Source: Silene latifolia (Eukaryota > Streptophyta > Magnoliopsida > Caryophyllales > Caryophyllaceae). Taken from it: a stretch of DNA of 64,000 bases. The notes beneath the pieces are model-generated. The model saw only the letters and a program-made list of their open reading frames with translations, did not search any database and was not told the DNA's origin. The DNA lies in contig NC_133536.1 of assembly GCF_048544455.1 (NCBI RefSeq), positions 29,886,152 to 29,950,151 of the forward strand, given 5' to 3'. Shown here one piece after another: positions 12,120 through 22,452 of this stretch. The first letter of the stretch is position 1. The number at the start of each line of letters is the position of its first letter. The position numbers and the translations under genes were made by a program.

Positions 12120-13478
12120 TGATGCGGTCGTTTCTACACCAAAAATAAAATACCTAGATTACTGCTAACGAAGTCAGCGGCAAGTAGGGTCGATCTCCAC
12201 AGGGAGGCTAAGTTGCTATCTATCTGTTTAATTCGGTCTGTCAAAGTGTCACAGGGGGTTTTGAATTGATTCAACTAAACTAGAAATTAAAGCAAAGGAA
12301 AAGAATTAACAGTAAAAGAAAGAAGTATGCTAAGAGTCGGTCCACCGTGGCAGCCTATCGAGATCTATTATATCGGGAATATTAAGGCGATTAGACTATT
12401 GATAAGAAGAGCTATGGTCGTCACCTTTCGGTCCTTAAACCGCCCTAGAGTGTAAACAGCTTAACTTTCGCCCTCACTGCAATACCCTATTGTAACTAAG
12501 CAAGCCTTCCCTTCCAATCTTTCGATCTAGGTCGGGGTTAACTAAAATTATGGGTCTCCTGCATGCATTCATTCGACCGTATAACAATTAAATTGCCTAA
12601 TACAATTCCTATCGCAGTCTAATCTTTAATACTGATTAAAGCATTGCTACCACGGCTTCCCTAATCCTAACATACTAGGGGACTTAGCTATGCATAATAA
12701 AAGGAGAAACGAGAGATAAAGAAATAATAATAAACATGACAATAATTAAAGAAGAAAATAAGAGAAGAAATAAGAGGAAGAATTAATACCGGATTAATGA
12801 TCCTAATAGAGAACAAAGTAACGATTAAGTAACGTAACAAGGGAAAGAAAAGGGAGAATTAGAGTGTCTCCGGATAAGAAGAGATGGATACAAATGACAT
12901 CCTAACTCCTATTTATAAGAAATTAGGGGTAGGATTAAACCTAATGACGGAAAATTAGACTAAAAAGCCCAACCCGTAGCAAAGTACACTCGATCGAGTA
13001 GAGAAATCACTCGATCGAGTGAACTTAACTCAAAAACCTGCTCGATCGACTAAGGAAGTCCTCGATCGAGTAAACGCATAAGAAGAACTGGTCGATCGAG
13101 TAATCTAACCCCTCGATCGACTTATTATACCACCTAAAACCACTCGATCGACCAAGAATGTCTTTGATCGAGTGATAATTGACTTCAGCAGCTTGTATTT
13201 CTCGTTAATTTGCCTTTGACTTGTCCTTTTAGCTCCCGGAACACCTTCACGCATCCCAAGACAGCAATATTTCCCGCTCCAAATCTACTCTTTCTCCAAA
13301 TGCATGCAAAACGAGCGGTAAATGGCTTGATTTCGCTACTTTATGGCTCATTCCTGCAAATAAGACAAAATACAACAAAGTAGCATATTCGGGGCATTTC
13401 GTAGCATAAAACTACGATAAAAGCATAGAAATACGTGCATAAAATAGGCTAAAAAGACTATATAAAATGCACGTATCA
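12120..13478 (-). repeat. 3' LTR of the Athila-type element
   Basis: Plus-strand ends TGATGCGG and CACGTATCA. Nearly identical to 16947-18302. It contains seven or eight TCGATCGA cores between about 12989 and 13150, many about 20-22 bp apart, in full or half ACTCGATCGAGT context. Confidence 0.92.
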
Positions 13479-13493
13479 AATCTCCCCAAACCA
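13479..13493 (-). promoter_or_regulatory. Polypurine tract of the Athila-type element
   Basis: On the minus strand a G/A/T-rich run (TTTGGGGAGATT) abuts the 3' LTR, the expected position for plus-strand priming. Confidence 0.6.
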
Positions 13494-15490
13494 AACCTTT
13501 ACTCGTCCCCGAGTAAACTCAAAACTATACACTAATGGAACGAAAAAAAAACTCAGAGCTAGCTACAAATGCCCGCTTAAGCCAATTTAATGCAAGCAAA
13601 CTAAAACTTATAGCTAAACAGTCAAATGCAAACGAGTTGTAAGATGTTTATAAATAAAGCTGAACCGTCGACCTTGCAAGACCTTTAATGATGGACTCTC
13701 ACGGGTCACTCTTTCTCTCATGAAGCAAAGGGCAAGCATAAATATGTAAGAGAGAAGAAGAAAAATAGTCGCTCACCTATACTAGACCCACATAAACATG
13801 CATGCAACTAATATGATAGACAATTCTAACTACCAAACATACATTCCAACCAAACAAGGTCCTGTCACAGCCGAGGGCTTACAAAAATATGGTAAAGTGA
13901 GGCAATGGGTAAGAAAAGGCAAAACATTTATGGGAATGTGGAGGTATAGGTGATCAAGCTAGTACCTAAACAGAACCATATGAGACATATCCAATTCTTA
14001 AGCAATTATGGGATTAAGCACATGCCCTTCATTTGGCATAAAACTCACCAAACCAAACCAAACATACTCCTCAAATGATATAAGATAGAACATAGGAGCA
14101 GAAACCGACCCATAATTAAACATCTTTTTCTTCAAATTTTTCCTTTCTTTCGATTTCTTCTTTTCACATCATTTTTTTTGATTTTTCATTTCTTTTTTTT
14201 CGATTCTCTTTTTTTTTCTTTTTCCACGTCTTTTTTTTTCATCAACTCCCTTTTCTTCAATAAATTACCAACTCCGAATCAACAGAATACGCGCCAACAT
14301 TTGATACAATAGACAATATACCGCAGAACAATCTAAACTAGCTTGACAAGGCAGGCTAAATTTGGAATGTAGTTAAGGGTCAACAGGCAAATTTGGCTAA
14401 TGTGGAGTTTAATGGGTAAGAATGAAAGAAAAGGGAAATGTAAGCACCTCCCTGCATGTGACACCAACCACTAACCCGAATGTATAACGGCAAAAAGCAA
14501 TTGAATTTCATATACGTGCAAATTGATGATACATGTTATGCAAGGAGTATACTACTCACAATCCTACATGAAACTGGTCACAAATGACACCAGTTTATAT
14601 GGCTCTAAATCTTAGAAATTATAAGTAGGTTGCCAAAATTTCAGGTCAAGTCTATATGTTCAGCTAAATTTTAACATTAACTCGTAGATTATGCAAAAGA
14701 CAAAGCTAATAAGATTAATAGTTTAATGCAAGGCTTAAGCAAAAAGACAAATGCAGAGCAATATCATCATTGAAATCTACCGTTCCGACTCAACCTATAT
14801 GCTAAAATAAACGTGAAATTTTTTTGAATTTCAACAATTTTTTCAATTTTTATGGAATTTTAAATTTTTATGAAATAAATAACAATGCAAACATAAATTA
14901 AACATGATAACTGAAATGCAATAAAAACAATATGCAGACACAGATATGGATGCATAACCTCCCCAAACCAAACCGTACAATGCCCCCATTGTACCAAAAC
15001 ATGGAAAGGAAATGCAAACTAAAGGAAAAAGAGAGAGTAAGCGGAAAAAACTCACAAGATAGCGCGAATAAAGGGGACCTCCCCAAACCGACCATGAAAT
15101 GGGAGGTTGCTAAGGGTCCAGAAAAACCGTCTCAAGAAGCTAATCCAAGTCAAATACACTCGATGGCCGTCCAACAGTGGTCGATCGAATGATTTCAGTT
15201 CTGCAGGCGGTCGATCGAGTAACATCTTCACTCGATCGACTGGATTCATCAGCAAAGGTACTCGATCGAGTAGAGAAACTACTCGATCGAGTGGATCTCA
15301 GCGTGTACCTGCAAAACACAATGAAAAACAGCCCGTAAACTAACTAGACAAGCAACTGATAAAGTCTATGGTTCAAAAACCATTTATTACAACTGAAATG
15401 AAATAAAAACAAAAATAAAATCGCCGGGTTGCCTCCCGGGTAGCGCTAGCTTCAGTCAGGTCCCAGCTCGACCTTCTTTTTCTTCGAGCC
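13494..15490 (-). other. Internal noncoding region of the Athila-type element
   Basis: No convincing gene. There is a long T/C-rich low-complexity run at about 14130-14250, and a second palindrome cluster at 15180-15296 with five TCGATCGA cores, two of them full ACTCGATCGAGT. The rest is AT-rich and unrecognised. Confidence 0.6.
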
Positions 15491-16447
15491 CTATAAGTAG
15501 TTACAATCAAAGCAACTCAAAGCGCGCAGCATCAAGTCATAAACCTGCGCATGTGCTACACAAAACAGTAAGTAGCACCAGAGTGGAATAACAAAATAGG
15601 AAATAAAAATGTTTAACTTTTTAAGCCGAACAAATTTCCTATGGGCGCTCCTAAATTTATCCACAAAATAAAGGAGCGCGGGAGCAATCGTCAATACATT
15701 ATGGGTTGAATTCAAATTAGCGATTTTGAGATGACATGTACGGTGAAAATCAGTTAAATTATATGTCCACATGGGAGGGGGTAAAGCATTAAAAGGACAT
15801 GCATGAATCAGACGAGGTAACATACAAACAATAATAAAATTACCGTTTACTACCTCAGGTTGGTTGCTCTTAACCATGGAATCACTGAGAAAAGAATGTG
15901 ATACCTCATCCGTGCTAGGAGCAACTACCGTCTCAACTGCTTCTTCATTTACCTCCTCAGTGGAATCTGCCCCGTAAATCGCAGCTTCAAGTGTATCCGA
16001 CTCGGCTGTGAATAGGGGAGGTTCACCGTAATCCTCATCATCGTCAAACTCGTCATCCAATATGAACCCAAGTGACGAATAAAAGCTCCCATCAATGGCC
16101 AATTCAGTCAATCGAGCAAATTGCTCACTCGATCGACCAAGTTCCTTCCGCACCTCACTCGATCGAGTAACAACATCATTCGATCGAACATCATCCTCCT
16201 GCAATTCACTCGATCGAGTAAGAAGACTACTCGATCGAGGATCGTTCTTCTGAAACTCACTCGATCGACCATTAAAGGTCACTCGATCGAGTGATTCTTC
16301 CCGTGGCACTGTATCCTTGCATGCATTCTGGAAATACGATAGAAAATCTTCATCCGAAATATAGAAGTCATTTTCAAAGATCGGACAACGCGGTTCTTCA
16401 TGGGAAAAACCACTCTCGGTCAAGCACACCTCTTCTGTTGCGGTCAT
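15491..16447 (-). CDS. Uncharacterised acidic ORF of the Athila-type element with TRSSE repeats
   Basis: 318 codons with no pol or gag motif that I recognise. The N-terminal third is acidic and carries a run of TRSS/GRSSE-type units (residues about 55-112) because the palindrome ACTCGATCGAGT is read in frame. The middle is Asp/Glu-rich; the C-terminal part has a hydrophobic stretch that could be a membrane segment. It abuts the 98-codon ORF upstream, sharing a start/stop overlap. It may be a remnant or a new ORF of a non-autonomous element. Whether it is translated is unknown. Confidence 0.45.
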   Translation of the reverse strand: MTATEEVCLTESGFSHEEPRCPIFENDFYISDEDFLSYFQNACKDTVPREESLDRVTFNGRSSEFQKNDPRSSSLLTRSSELQEDDVRSNDVVTRSSEVRKELGRSSEQFARLTELAIDGSFYSSLGFILDDEFDDDEDYGEPPLFTAESDTLEAAIYGADSTEEVNEEAVETVVAPSTDEVSHSFLSDSMVKSNQPEVVNGNFIIVCMLPRLIHACPFNALPPPMWTYNLTDFHRTCHLKIANLNSTHNVLTIAPALLYFVDKFRSAHRKFVRLKKLNIFISYFVIPLWCYLLFCVAHAQVYDLMLRALSCFDCNYL

Positions 16448-16740
16448 TCAACCCAGGCCGTTAACCGAGCAATTTCGGATCGCAACTCAGCAATTTCGGT
16501 GACTTGAGCACCCACATGTCTACCAAATTCCAGAATTAAGGATTTCAGCTCCGCGGTTTCTTTTTCCTCTACATCACGAGGATCCTGTTGCGGCGGCCAT
16601 TGATGAGGTGGATGTGGCGGCACAACTACGGCTGCATTGTGCTCAGCAGGACCACATCCCCAAGACTTCTTCCTTTCCCAACTAGCAGGTCTCTCAGCTT
16701 GGGCTTCAAACTGAGCAATTAGTCGGGAAACAGATGTCAT
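16444..16740 (-). CDS. Small ORF of the Athila-type element with a C-terminal heptad-like helix
   Basis: 98 codons, just inside the primer site. The first half is Trp/Pro-rich; the second half (AELKSLILEFGRHVG...ELRSEIARL) has leucine spacing suggestive of a short coiled coil. No recognised domain. Its position is that of the gag N-terminus in full Athila elements, but I cannot confirm homology. Confidence 0.4.
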   Translation of the reverse strand: MTSVSRLIAQFEAQAERPASWERKKSWGCGPAEHNAAVVVPPHPPHQWPPQQDPRDVEEKETAELKSLILEFGRHVGAQVTEIAELRSEIARLTAWVE

Positions 16741-16923
16741 CTTGGCAAGAGGGGTCGAAGGTACTCAAGCCTTCCCTTCGATGATCTCCCTCGGTAGCCT
16801 GTCTAATAAACCTGTGAGCCTATCAAAACAGCACTAAAGAGAAAGATAAGAACAGCCTCAAGGTACTTAGTCTTCCCTTGAGGCGAAAGGACAAACAAAA
16901 TAAAACAGATAAAAAGCGTCGCC

Positions 16924-16941
16924 TCCCCGGCAACGGCGCCA
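16924..16941 (-). promoter_or_regulatory. Primer binding site of the Athila-type element
   Basis: The minus strand reads TGGCGCCGTTGCCGGGGA, the primer site commonly described for Athila elements and usually attributed to tRNA-Asp. It lies five bases inside the 5' LTR and fixes the element's orientation. Confidence 0.85.
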
Positions 16942-16946
16942 AAATT

Positions 16947-18302
16947 TGATGCGGTCGTTTCTACACCAAAAATAAAATACCTAGATTACTGCTAACGAAG
17001 TCAGCGGCAAGTAGGGTCGATCTCCACAGGGAGGCTAAGTTGCTATCTATCTGTTTAATTCGGTCCAAAAGTGTCACGGGGGTTTTGAATTGATTCAACT
17101 AAACTAGAAATTAAAGCAAAGGAAAAGAATTAACAAAGAAAAGAAAGAAGTATGCTAAGAGTCGGTCCACCGTGGCAGCTATCAGATCTATTATATCAGG
17201 AATATTAAGGCGATTAGACTATTGATAAGAAGAGCTATGGTCGTCACCTTTCGGTCCTTAAACCGCCCTAGAGTGTAAACAGCTTAACTTTCGCCCTCAC
17301 TGCAATACCCTATTGTAACTAAGCAAGCCTTCCCTTCCAATCTTTCGATCTAGGTCGGGGTTAACTAAAATTATGGGTCTCCTGCATGCATACATTCGAC
17401 CAGATAACAATTAAATTGCCTAATACAATTCCTATCGCAGTCTAATCTGCTTAATACGATTAAAGCATTGCTACCACGGCTTCCCTAATCCTAACATACT
17501 AGGGGACTTAGCTATGCATAATAAAAGGAGAAACGAGAGATAAAGAAATAACAATAAACATGACAATAATTAAAGAAGAAAATAAGAGAAGAAATAAGAG
17601 GAAGAATTAATACCGGATTAATGATCCGGAATAGAGAACAAAGTAACGATTAATAACGTAACAAGGGAAAGAAAAGGGAGAATTAGAGTGTCTCCGGATA
17701 AGAAGAGATGGATACAAATGACATCCTAACTCCTATTTATAAGAAATTAGGGGTAGGATTAAACCTAATGACGGAAAATTAGACTAAAAAGCCCAACCCG
17801 TAGCAAAGTACACTCGATCGAGTAGAGAAATCACTCGATCGAGTGAACTTAACTCAAAAACCTGCTCGATCGACTAAGGAAGTCCTCGATCGAGTAAACG
17901 CATAAGAAGAACTGGTCGATCGAGTAATCTAACCCCTCGATCGACTTATTATACCACCTAAAACCACTCGATCGACCAAGAATGTCTTTGATCGAGTGAT
18001 AATTGACTTCAGCAGCTTGTATTTCTCGTTAATTTGCCTTTGACTTGTCCTTTTAGCTCCCGGAACACCTTCACGCATCCCAAGACAGCAATATTTCCCG
18101 CTCCAAATCTACTCTTTCTCCAAATGCATGCAAAACGAGCGGTAAATGGCTTGATTTCGCTACTTTATGGCTCATTCCTGCAAATAAGACAAAATACAAC
18201 AAAGTAGCATATTCGGGGCATTTCGTAGCATAAAACTACGATAAAAGCATAGAAATACGTGCATAAAATAGGCTAAAAAGACTATATAAAATGCACGTAT
18301 CA
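16947..18302 (-). repeat. 5' LTR of the Athila-type element
   Basis: Same termini as the other LTR and the same palindrome cluster at about 17810-18000. The primer site lies just inside. The pair differs by a handful of substitutions and small indels. Confidence 0.92.
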
Positions 18303-19302
18303 ACAACAGAAACAATACAACAATCATCCAATCTCCATCATAACTCCACACACCTGACTACACACTAAAGTGTGCAGTCGTGCCAGAATACTCATCTCAA
18401 CAAGTATTTCACACCGCCAGTGGGGGACTGCAGCCGTTCCCACCTAAGCCCCGCTCATCTCATCCGAGCGATAACTCATGATCCTAAATGTGCACATCCC
18501 CTCTATGGCGGGTTCCATAGAGCGCAAATTAAGGGCGTGAAGCCACTCCCGCAAGTGACTCCACTCAGCCGAGGACGCACCTCGCAAACCACAGACAAGC
18601 AATCACAAGCAATCATATTATACAACAGCAATTACCAATTACCAATTCCAATATGATATTAATCAACAACAATAATCAACCATCAACAATACTATATAAA
18701 CAATAACCGAGTAGGGAAACCCTACCTGGAAAAAGCAGTCATAAGACCGTCACAGTAGCTAATCAGTAATGCTCCTCTACGAAACCTACTCCTATATCAC
18801 ATATTCATATAATTATCACCTAATCAACATAATACACCCAAAACCCCCAAATCTACCCAATTAGGGTTTTAAACAAACTTAACGGAACATTATAAAAATT
18901 ATACAAGAATCTTACCCTTGACGCGACGAACTGAACGGCGTAAAGAATAAGACAATCCGACGATCCTAGCCCTTGGGATTTGCTAATAACGCGAAGAACA
19001 ATGTAACGTAACTCTTTTCTCTCTTTGAAAGGTTTTAGAAAAGTGATTAGGAAGATGAAGGAAACCCTTAAATACTAATCACGCGTTATTAACAAAACCC
19101 GGCTAAAATAACTCGTAAGACAAACTTACTCGATCGAGTAAGTGACTTACTCGATCGAGTGCCCCTTACTCGATCGAGTGTCGCACGTACTCGATCGAGT
19201 ACCTATCAGGCAGACTATTATTTTGTATAAAAAGACACTTACTCGACAGAGTAAGCCCTACTCGATAGAGTCCCCGTAGACCTGGAAAACCGTAGTATTA
19301 CA
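18303..19302 (-). repeat. 5' LTR of Tekay-type element no. 2, outer part with palindrome array
   Basis: Resumes after the Athila-type insert (second ACAAC at 18303-18307) and ends GTAGTATTACA at 19302, matching the GTAGTGTTACA end of the related LTR at 61056. Together the two parts make about 1.37 kb, close to the 1,359-bp related LTR. ACTCGATCGAGT copies start at 19128, 19149, 19168 and 19189, with degenerate copies at 19241 and 19260. They lie within about 35-175 bp of the LTR's 5' end, in U3. Confidence 0.9.
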
Positions 19303-20349
19303 CGTTCCCTTGCAATAAGGAGAAAGTACGGGATGCTATCATCGGTTTACTCATTGAATCTTCGAGTTCTTTCTTAATCTTGGAGTGTTGATCTTCTAGC
19401 ATGTCGTGGATACGGGACCACATGGTATCAAGTGTGAGATGAATAGATTTCAATCAAGCCTTCAATAGAGGATGTGCTAAATCAACACGGGAAGTTGCTG
19501 TGTTACCAAGGTGGAAGACCTCGTTTGTATAGCATAAAACAAACTTCCCTGCGTGCTCACCCCAAGCTCTCCCGATATAAGTGACATACGTCCCCACTTA
19601 CGACTGAAAGACGCCCAAGCTTGCTAAAATGCTTGCTTGGTAAGTGCATTGATCACGTTATTCCAACCGTCTTCTGTATTTCTGATGATAAATGCCTTTA
19701 TACTCTCAGTATGGTAGAATTCCAAAGCTTTACCATTGATGGTTTTGTTCACGTGCCATCGACACAACAAATGATCAACCCCGGGAAATATTGCCTTAAG
19801 AGCGTTGATCAAATCCAATTCCCGGTCGGTGACAAAAAAAGAAGGGGACGCTCCCGTGAGATCTAAAATGTCAGCTAACTTCTTCAACAGCCAAGTGTAA
19901 CACTTCTCAGACTCGGTAGGAATCATCGAACATGCAATTAAGAAGGACAATCCGATGGGTGTGACACCAACCATCTCAATGAGTGGATTCTTGTACATAT
20001 TGGTTTTATACGTCGAATCCATGATAACCACGTAAGGATAAGCCCGGAGCAACTTCACGGAATCAGGATGTGCCATGAAAATATGACTAATCTCTTTTGT
20101 CTCGGAATTAATCTCGTGTCTATGGACGTATTTCGCTTCTACAGCTAGAGCCAACATTTGCTGAGCAGTGTTTCTTTCACCCCTAACTTCTTGCCTAATT
20201 TTCCTTGTTTCATTATATAGCTGGGTGCTTGACGGTTGAGGTTTTTTTGGGGTTTTCAAATGAAGAGCATTTTTTAATATCCCTCGGTAGAACCCCGACC
20301 ATAGTTTGTTGCCTAACATATGCCTTCTCTTCCGCGTCCAATCCCGCAA
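19303..20349 (-). pseudogene. MULE transposase catalytic region
   Basis: On the minus strand a MULE transposase core is seen with VIMDSTYKTN (first catalytic Asp), the SFFVTDRELDLINAL segment (second Asp) and CRWHVNKTI, as in FAR1/MuDR-type enzymes. After NALTKQAF a stop interrupts the frame at about 19626. Homology continues in other frames to 19303, including FHLGNTATSRVD, the conserved motif after the catalytic core. Cut-and-paste DNA transposition is the family function. This copy cannot make an intact enzyme. Confidence 0.85.
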
Positions 20350-20790
20350 AGTGCCGATCCCCGTCCTTATAAACGGCTACGTTGTAGTTGTGTAGTCCAC
20401 CACCCTCGGAGGTTATAATGTTCCACACTATCGTCAATTTATCATTTTTAGACACGAAATTTTGAACGGCACGAATACGGAACTTGCATGAACACTTCTG
20501 CGACCTCCTTGGCTTTTTAAGATCATCCGATCGGGTTGGTAACTCATGTCTTTTACATCGAAAATAACTTGCCAACAACCCGATCTTTTTTCTGTTTTTA
20601 GCTCCGTTATTTGCTTTAACCAAAGCAAATCCATTCTCGAATGCAACTTTATTAGCCCAATTGAAAGCATCGCCACGCGTTTCGAAATCTAAAGTAGTCT
20701 CAAACAACGGATTGTAATCAATTGAATTCTCGCCAAAAGTCTCCCGCGAAACTTGTTCCAAGCAATACGGACTATAGTAAGACAATAAAA
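20213..20790 (-). pseudogene. FAR1-type DNA-binding region of the MULE transposase
   Basis: Minus-strand segment with TRGDAFNWANKVAFENGF and a Cys/His pattern (YFRCKRHE...KCSCKFRIRAV...HNYNVAVY) of the WRKY-GCM1-like FAR1 zinc domain. It precedes the catalytic region, as in MULE transposases. The frame passes to the catalytic part only through a frameshift around 20290. Exon 2 probably starts near 20760. Confidence 0.75.
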
Positions 20791-20865
20791 ACGATACATA
20801 ACCTAAATAAATTGCGTAAAACGAAAGCAAAACAAGATAAAACGAGTAATCCATGGCTAAACCAA

Positions 20866-21205
20866 GAGACTCAACAATCGACCATGGTCAAACATTGGTT
20901 TCCAACGTTCAACGATGGCCAAACAGGGAAAACCAACGTTCAACCATGGGCAAACAAGGAAACTCAACGTTCAACCATGGCCAAACATTGGTTTTCAACG
21001 TTCAACCATGGCCAAACAATGGTTTCCAACGTTGGACCATGGCAAACGTGGAATTCCAACGTTTGGACCATGGCAAACGTTGGTTTCCCACGTTTGGACC
21101 ATGGCAAACGTTGGTTTCCCACGTTTGGACCATGGTAAACGTTGGTTGCCAACGTTTGGTCCATGGCTGAACGTTGGATCTCAATGTTTGGTCCATGGTT
21201 CAACC
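20866..21205. repeat. Minisatellite of inverted-repeat units within the MULE intron
   Basis: About ten units of roughly 31-36 bp built on CCATGG and an AACGTTGG / CCAACGTT pair, so each unit can fold on itself. The last units are most regular (CCATGGCAAACGTTGG, then the reverse arm ending CCCACGTTTGGA). It lies between the putative exon 1 donor at 21360 and the FAR1 exon. A diverged array of the same unit is present at 48430-48800. Confidence 0.85.
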
Positions 21206-21360
21206 TTCGGGGCACAAATTTCAGATTTACGTAGAAAAATCGCAATTTCGCTACTACTAAGTTAATACGTGACGTAAATCAAATATCAAATAGAATTAAC
21301 GATGCGCAAAAAAAAAATGAAAATTAAGCAAATAATGAAGCGATTAAGTTGTTTACGTAC

Positions 21361-21381
21361 CGGTGATTCGGGATCCGTCAT
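21361..21381 (-). CDS. Putative first exon of the MULE transposase
   Basis: The minus-strand ATG at 21381 encodes MTDPESP and is followed directly by GTACGT at 21360, a good splice donor. The same 21 bases and donor-like GT occur in the small MULE at about 48970-48991, where the ATG has become ACG. That shared block suggests a real exon rather than chance. Confidence 0.5.
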
Positions 21382-21553
21382 GTTAATTAATCTTGTTAAT
21401 TGTTGTTGTTGGTTTTTTTTTTTAATTTAGTTGATTTTTAGTAGAATTTAAGAGGAAATTTTTTAGAGAGAGAAAGTGGTGGTTGAGTGCAAGGGTAGTT
21501 ATCGTCTTTTTATTAAAAAAAACGTCGTTGATATTTACTAAAACGTCGTTGAT

Positions 21554-22389
21554 GAAAATCAGCCATCGTCGAAATATTGGTCACGGGAGTATCCTCTTTT
21601 TATCGATGTTGCTCTTTCACATACAACTTTTACTCTTTCATATACATTTTTTTCACAATGTTTTTGAAAACACTACCCTTCCCCTCAACAAAAAAACATG
21701 ATTTTATATTCTCTTTGTTTTAAAACCTAATTCAATATCACTCACATTTTTCAGTTATGAATCTTAATTCTCATATCCAACATGTAACTACTTTGATTTA
21801 TCAAAAAATTAGATTAATTTGTTGTCTATTACACAAAATTTTATTGTGTAATTAGATTGTGTGATTTAGGGTACTATAAGGTTATAAAGGTATAGCGCAG
21901 TACACAATTGACAAATTTTAATCAAATTAGCATTTACTCCGTATGACTTAATTGCTTGTCAGATTGATTTAAAGTACCATTTCTTTCGATAAATTTCTTT
22001 CACTACCATTTCAATATGAAAAGAATGACCAATACAACGTCATTGCATGTCAATTTGAGATTTTAATCAAATAGTCATTCAAGACTTAATTGTCTTGTCA
22101 CTTTTTTTAATTAATAAACTCTACAATACATAAGAGAACATGGAAGATGAATGATGTGCGATGGGAGTATGGAGTGACATGGTAGTGTACAGGAATTACT
22201 GGGGCTGCGTTAAGGGTGGTTCATTGGTGAAGTCGTGGCCGTGACATCGGTTGGGAAAAGAACCCGGTGTCTCTGGTGGTCGGGTCGGCGGCGGGTAGGA
22301 TCGCTCGTGATAGGGATTGTTGGTGCACGTGGACCGGAATGGAGGTGGTGGCATGGTGGGGCAGGGGTGATGGATTTCTTTAATTATTA
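21554..22389. other. Intergenic stretch between MULE and Stowaway MITE
   Basis: AT-rich to 22130, then a GC-richer segment at 22150-22370. No gene, repeat or RNA that I can support. Confidence 0.5.
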
Positions 22390-22452
22390 CTCCCTCCATT
22401 CAACTCCACACTACCACTATATATTTTGCACATTATTCACATTTAAACATTC

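Larger units (their letters stand above)
12120..18302 (-). mobile_element. Non-autonomous Athila-type LTR element nested in a Tekay LTR
   Basis: Two LTRs of about 1.36 kb (12120-13478 and 16947-18302) flank 3.5 kb of internal DNA. Target duplication ACAAC is perfect. The primer site is of the TGGCGCC type seen in Athila elements, and the LTR opens TGATACGTGCATTTT on the minus strand. No RT, RNase H or integrase is encoded, so it must have moved with enzymes of a relative (a LARD-like element). The LTRs differ by roughly 1-1.5 percent by eye, suggesting an insertion within about the last million years under usual plant rates. It looks structurally whole. Confidence 0.88.
6711..19302 (-). mobile_element. 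Tekay-type (chromovirus) Ty3/gypsy retrotransposon no. 2, interrupted by two younger LTR elements
   Basis: Minus-strand element whose 5' LTR starts at 19302 and whose integrase is cut at 6711 by Tat element no. 1. Order on the minus strand: 5' LTR, tRNA-iMet-type primer site, long leader, gag with one CCHC knuckle, protease, RT, RNase H, integrase. Protein sequence closely parallels the Tekay-type element at the right window end, which keeps a chromodomain. It is broken, with several interruptions of its frames besides the two insertions. It is older than both its inserts. It ends on its 5' side inside a MULE transposase gene. Confidence 0.9.
19303..21553 (-). mobile_element. MULE (Mutator-like) transposon, 5' part, truncated by Tekay element no. 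2
   Basis: Minus-strand transposon with a terminal region at about 21425-21553 that matches both ends of the small MULE at 48159-49140, a short first exon, a minisatellite in the putative first intron, a FAR1-type DNA-binding domain and a MULE transposase domain. The transposase is still being read when the Tekay LTR begins at 19302. The transposase is frameshifted near 20290 and has a stop near 19626, so this copy is dead as well as cut. The other end must lie left of the window, beyond the Tekay element. Confidence 0.85.

Noticed and set aside
20722-21265. Several plus- and minus-strand frames with repeated FQRSTMAK/VGFPRLDHG-type units
   Set aside because: They are translations of the inverted-repeat minisatellite and open only because the unit lacks stops.
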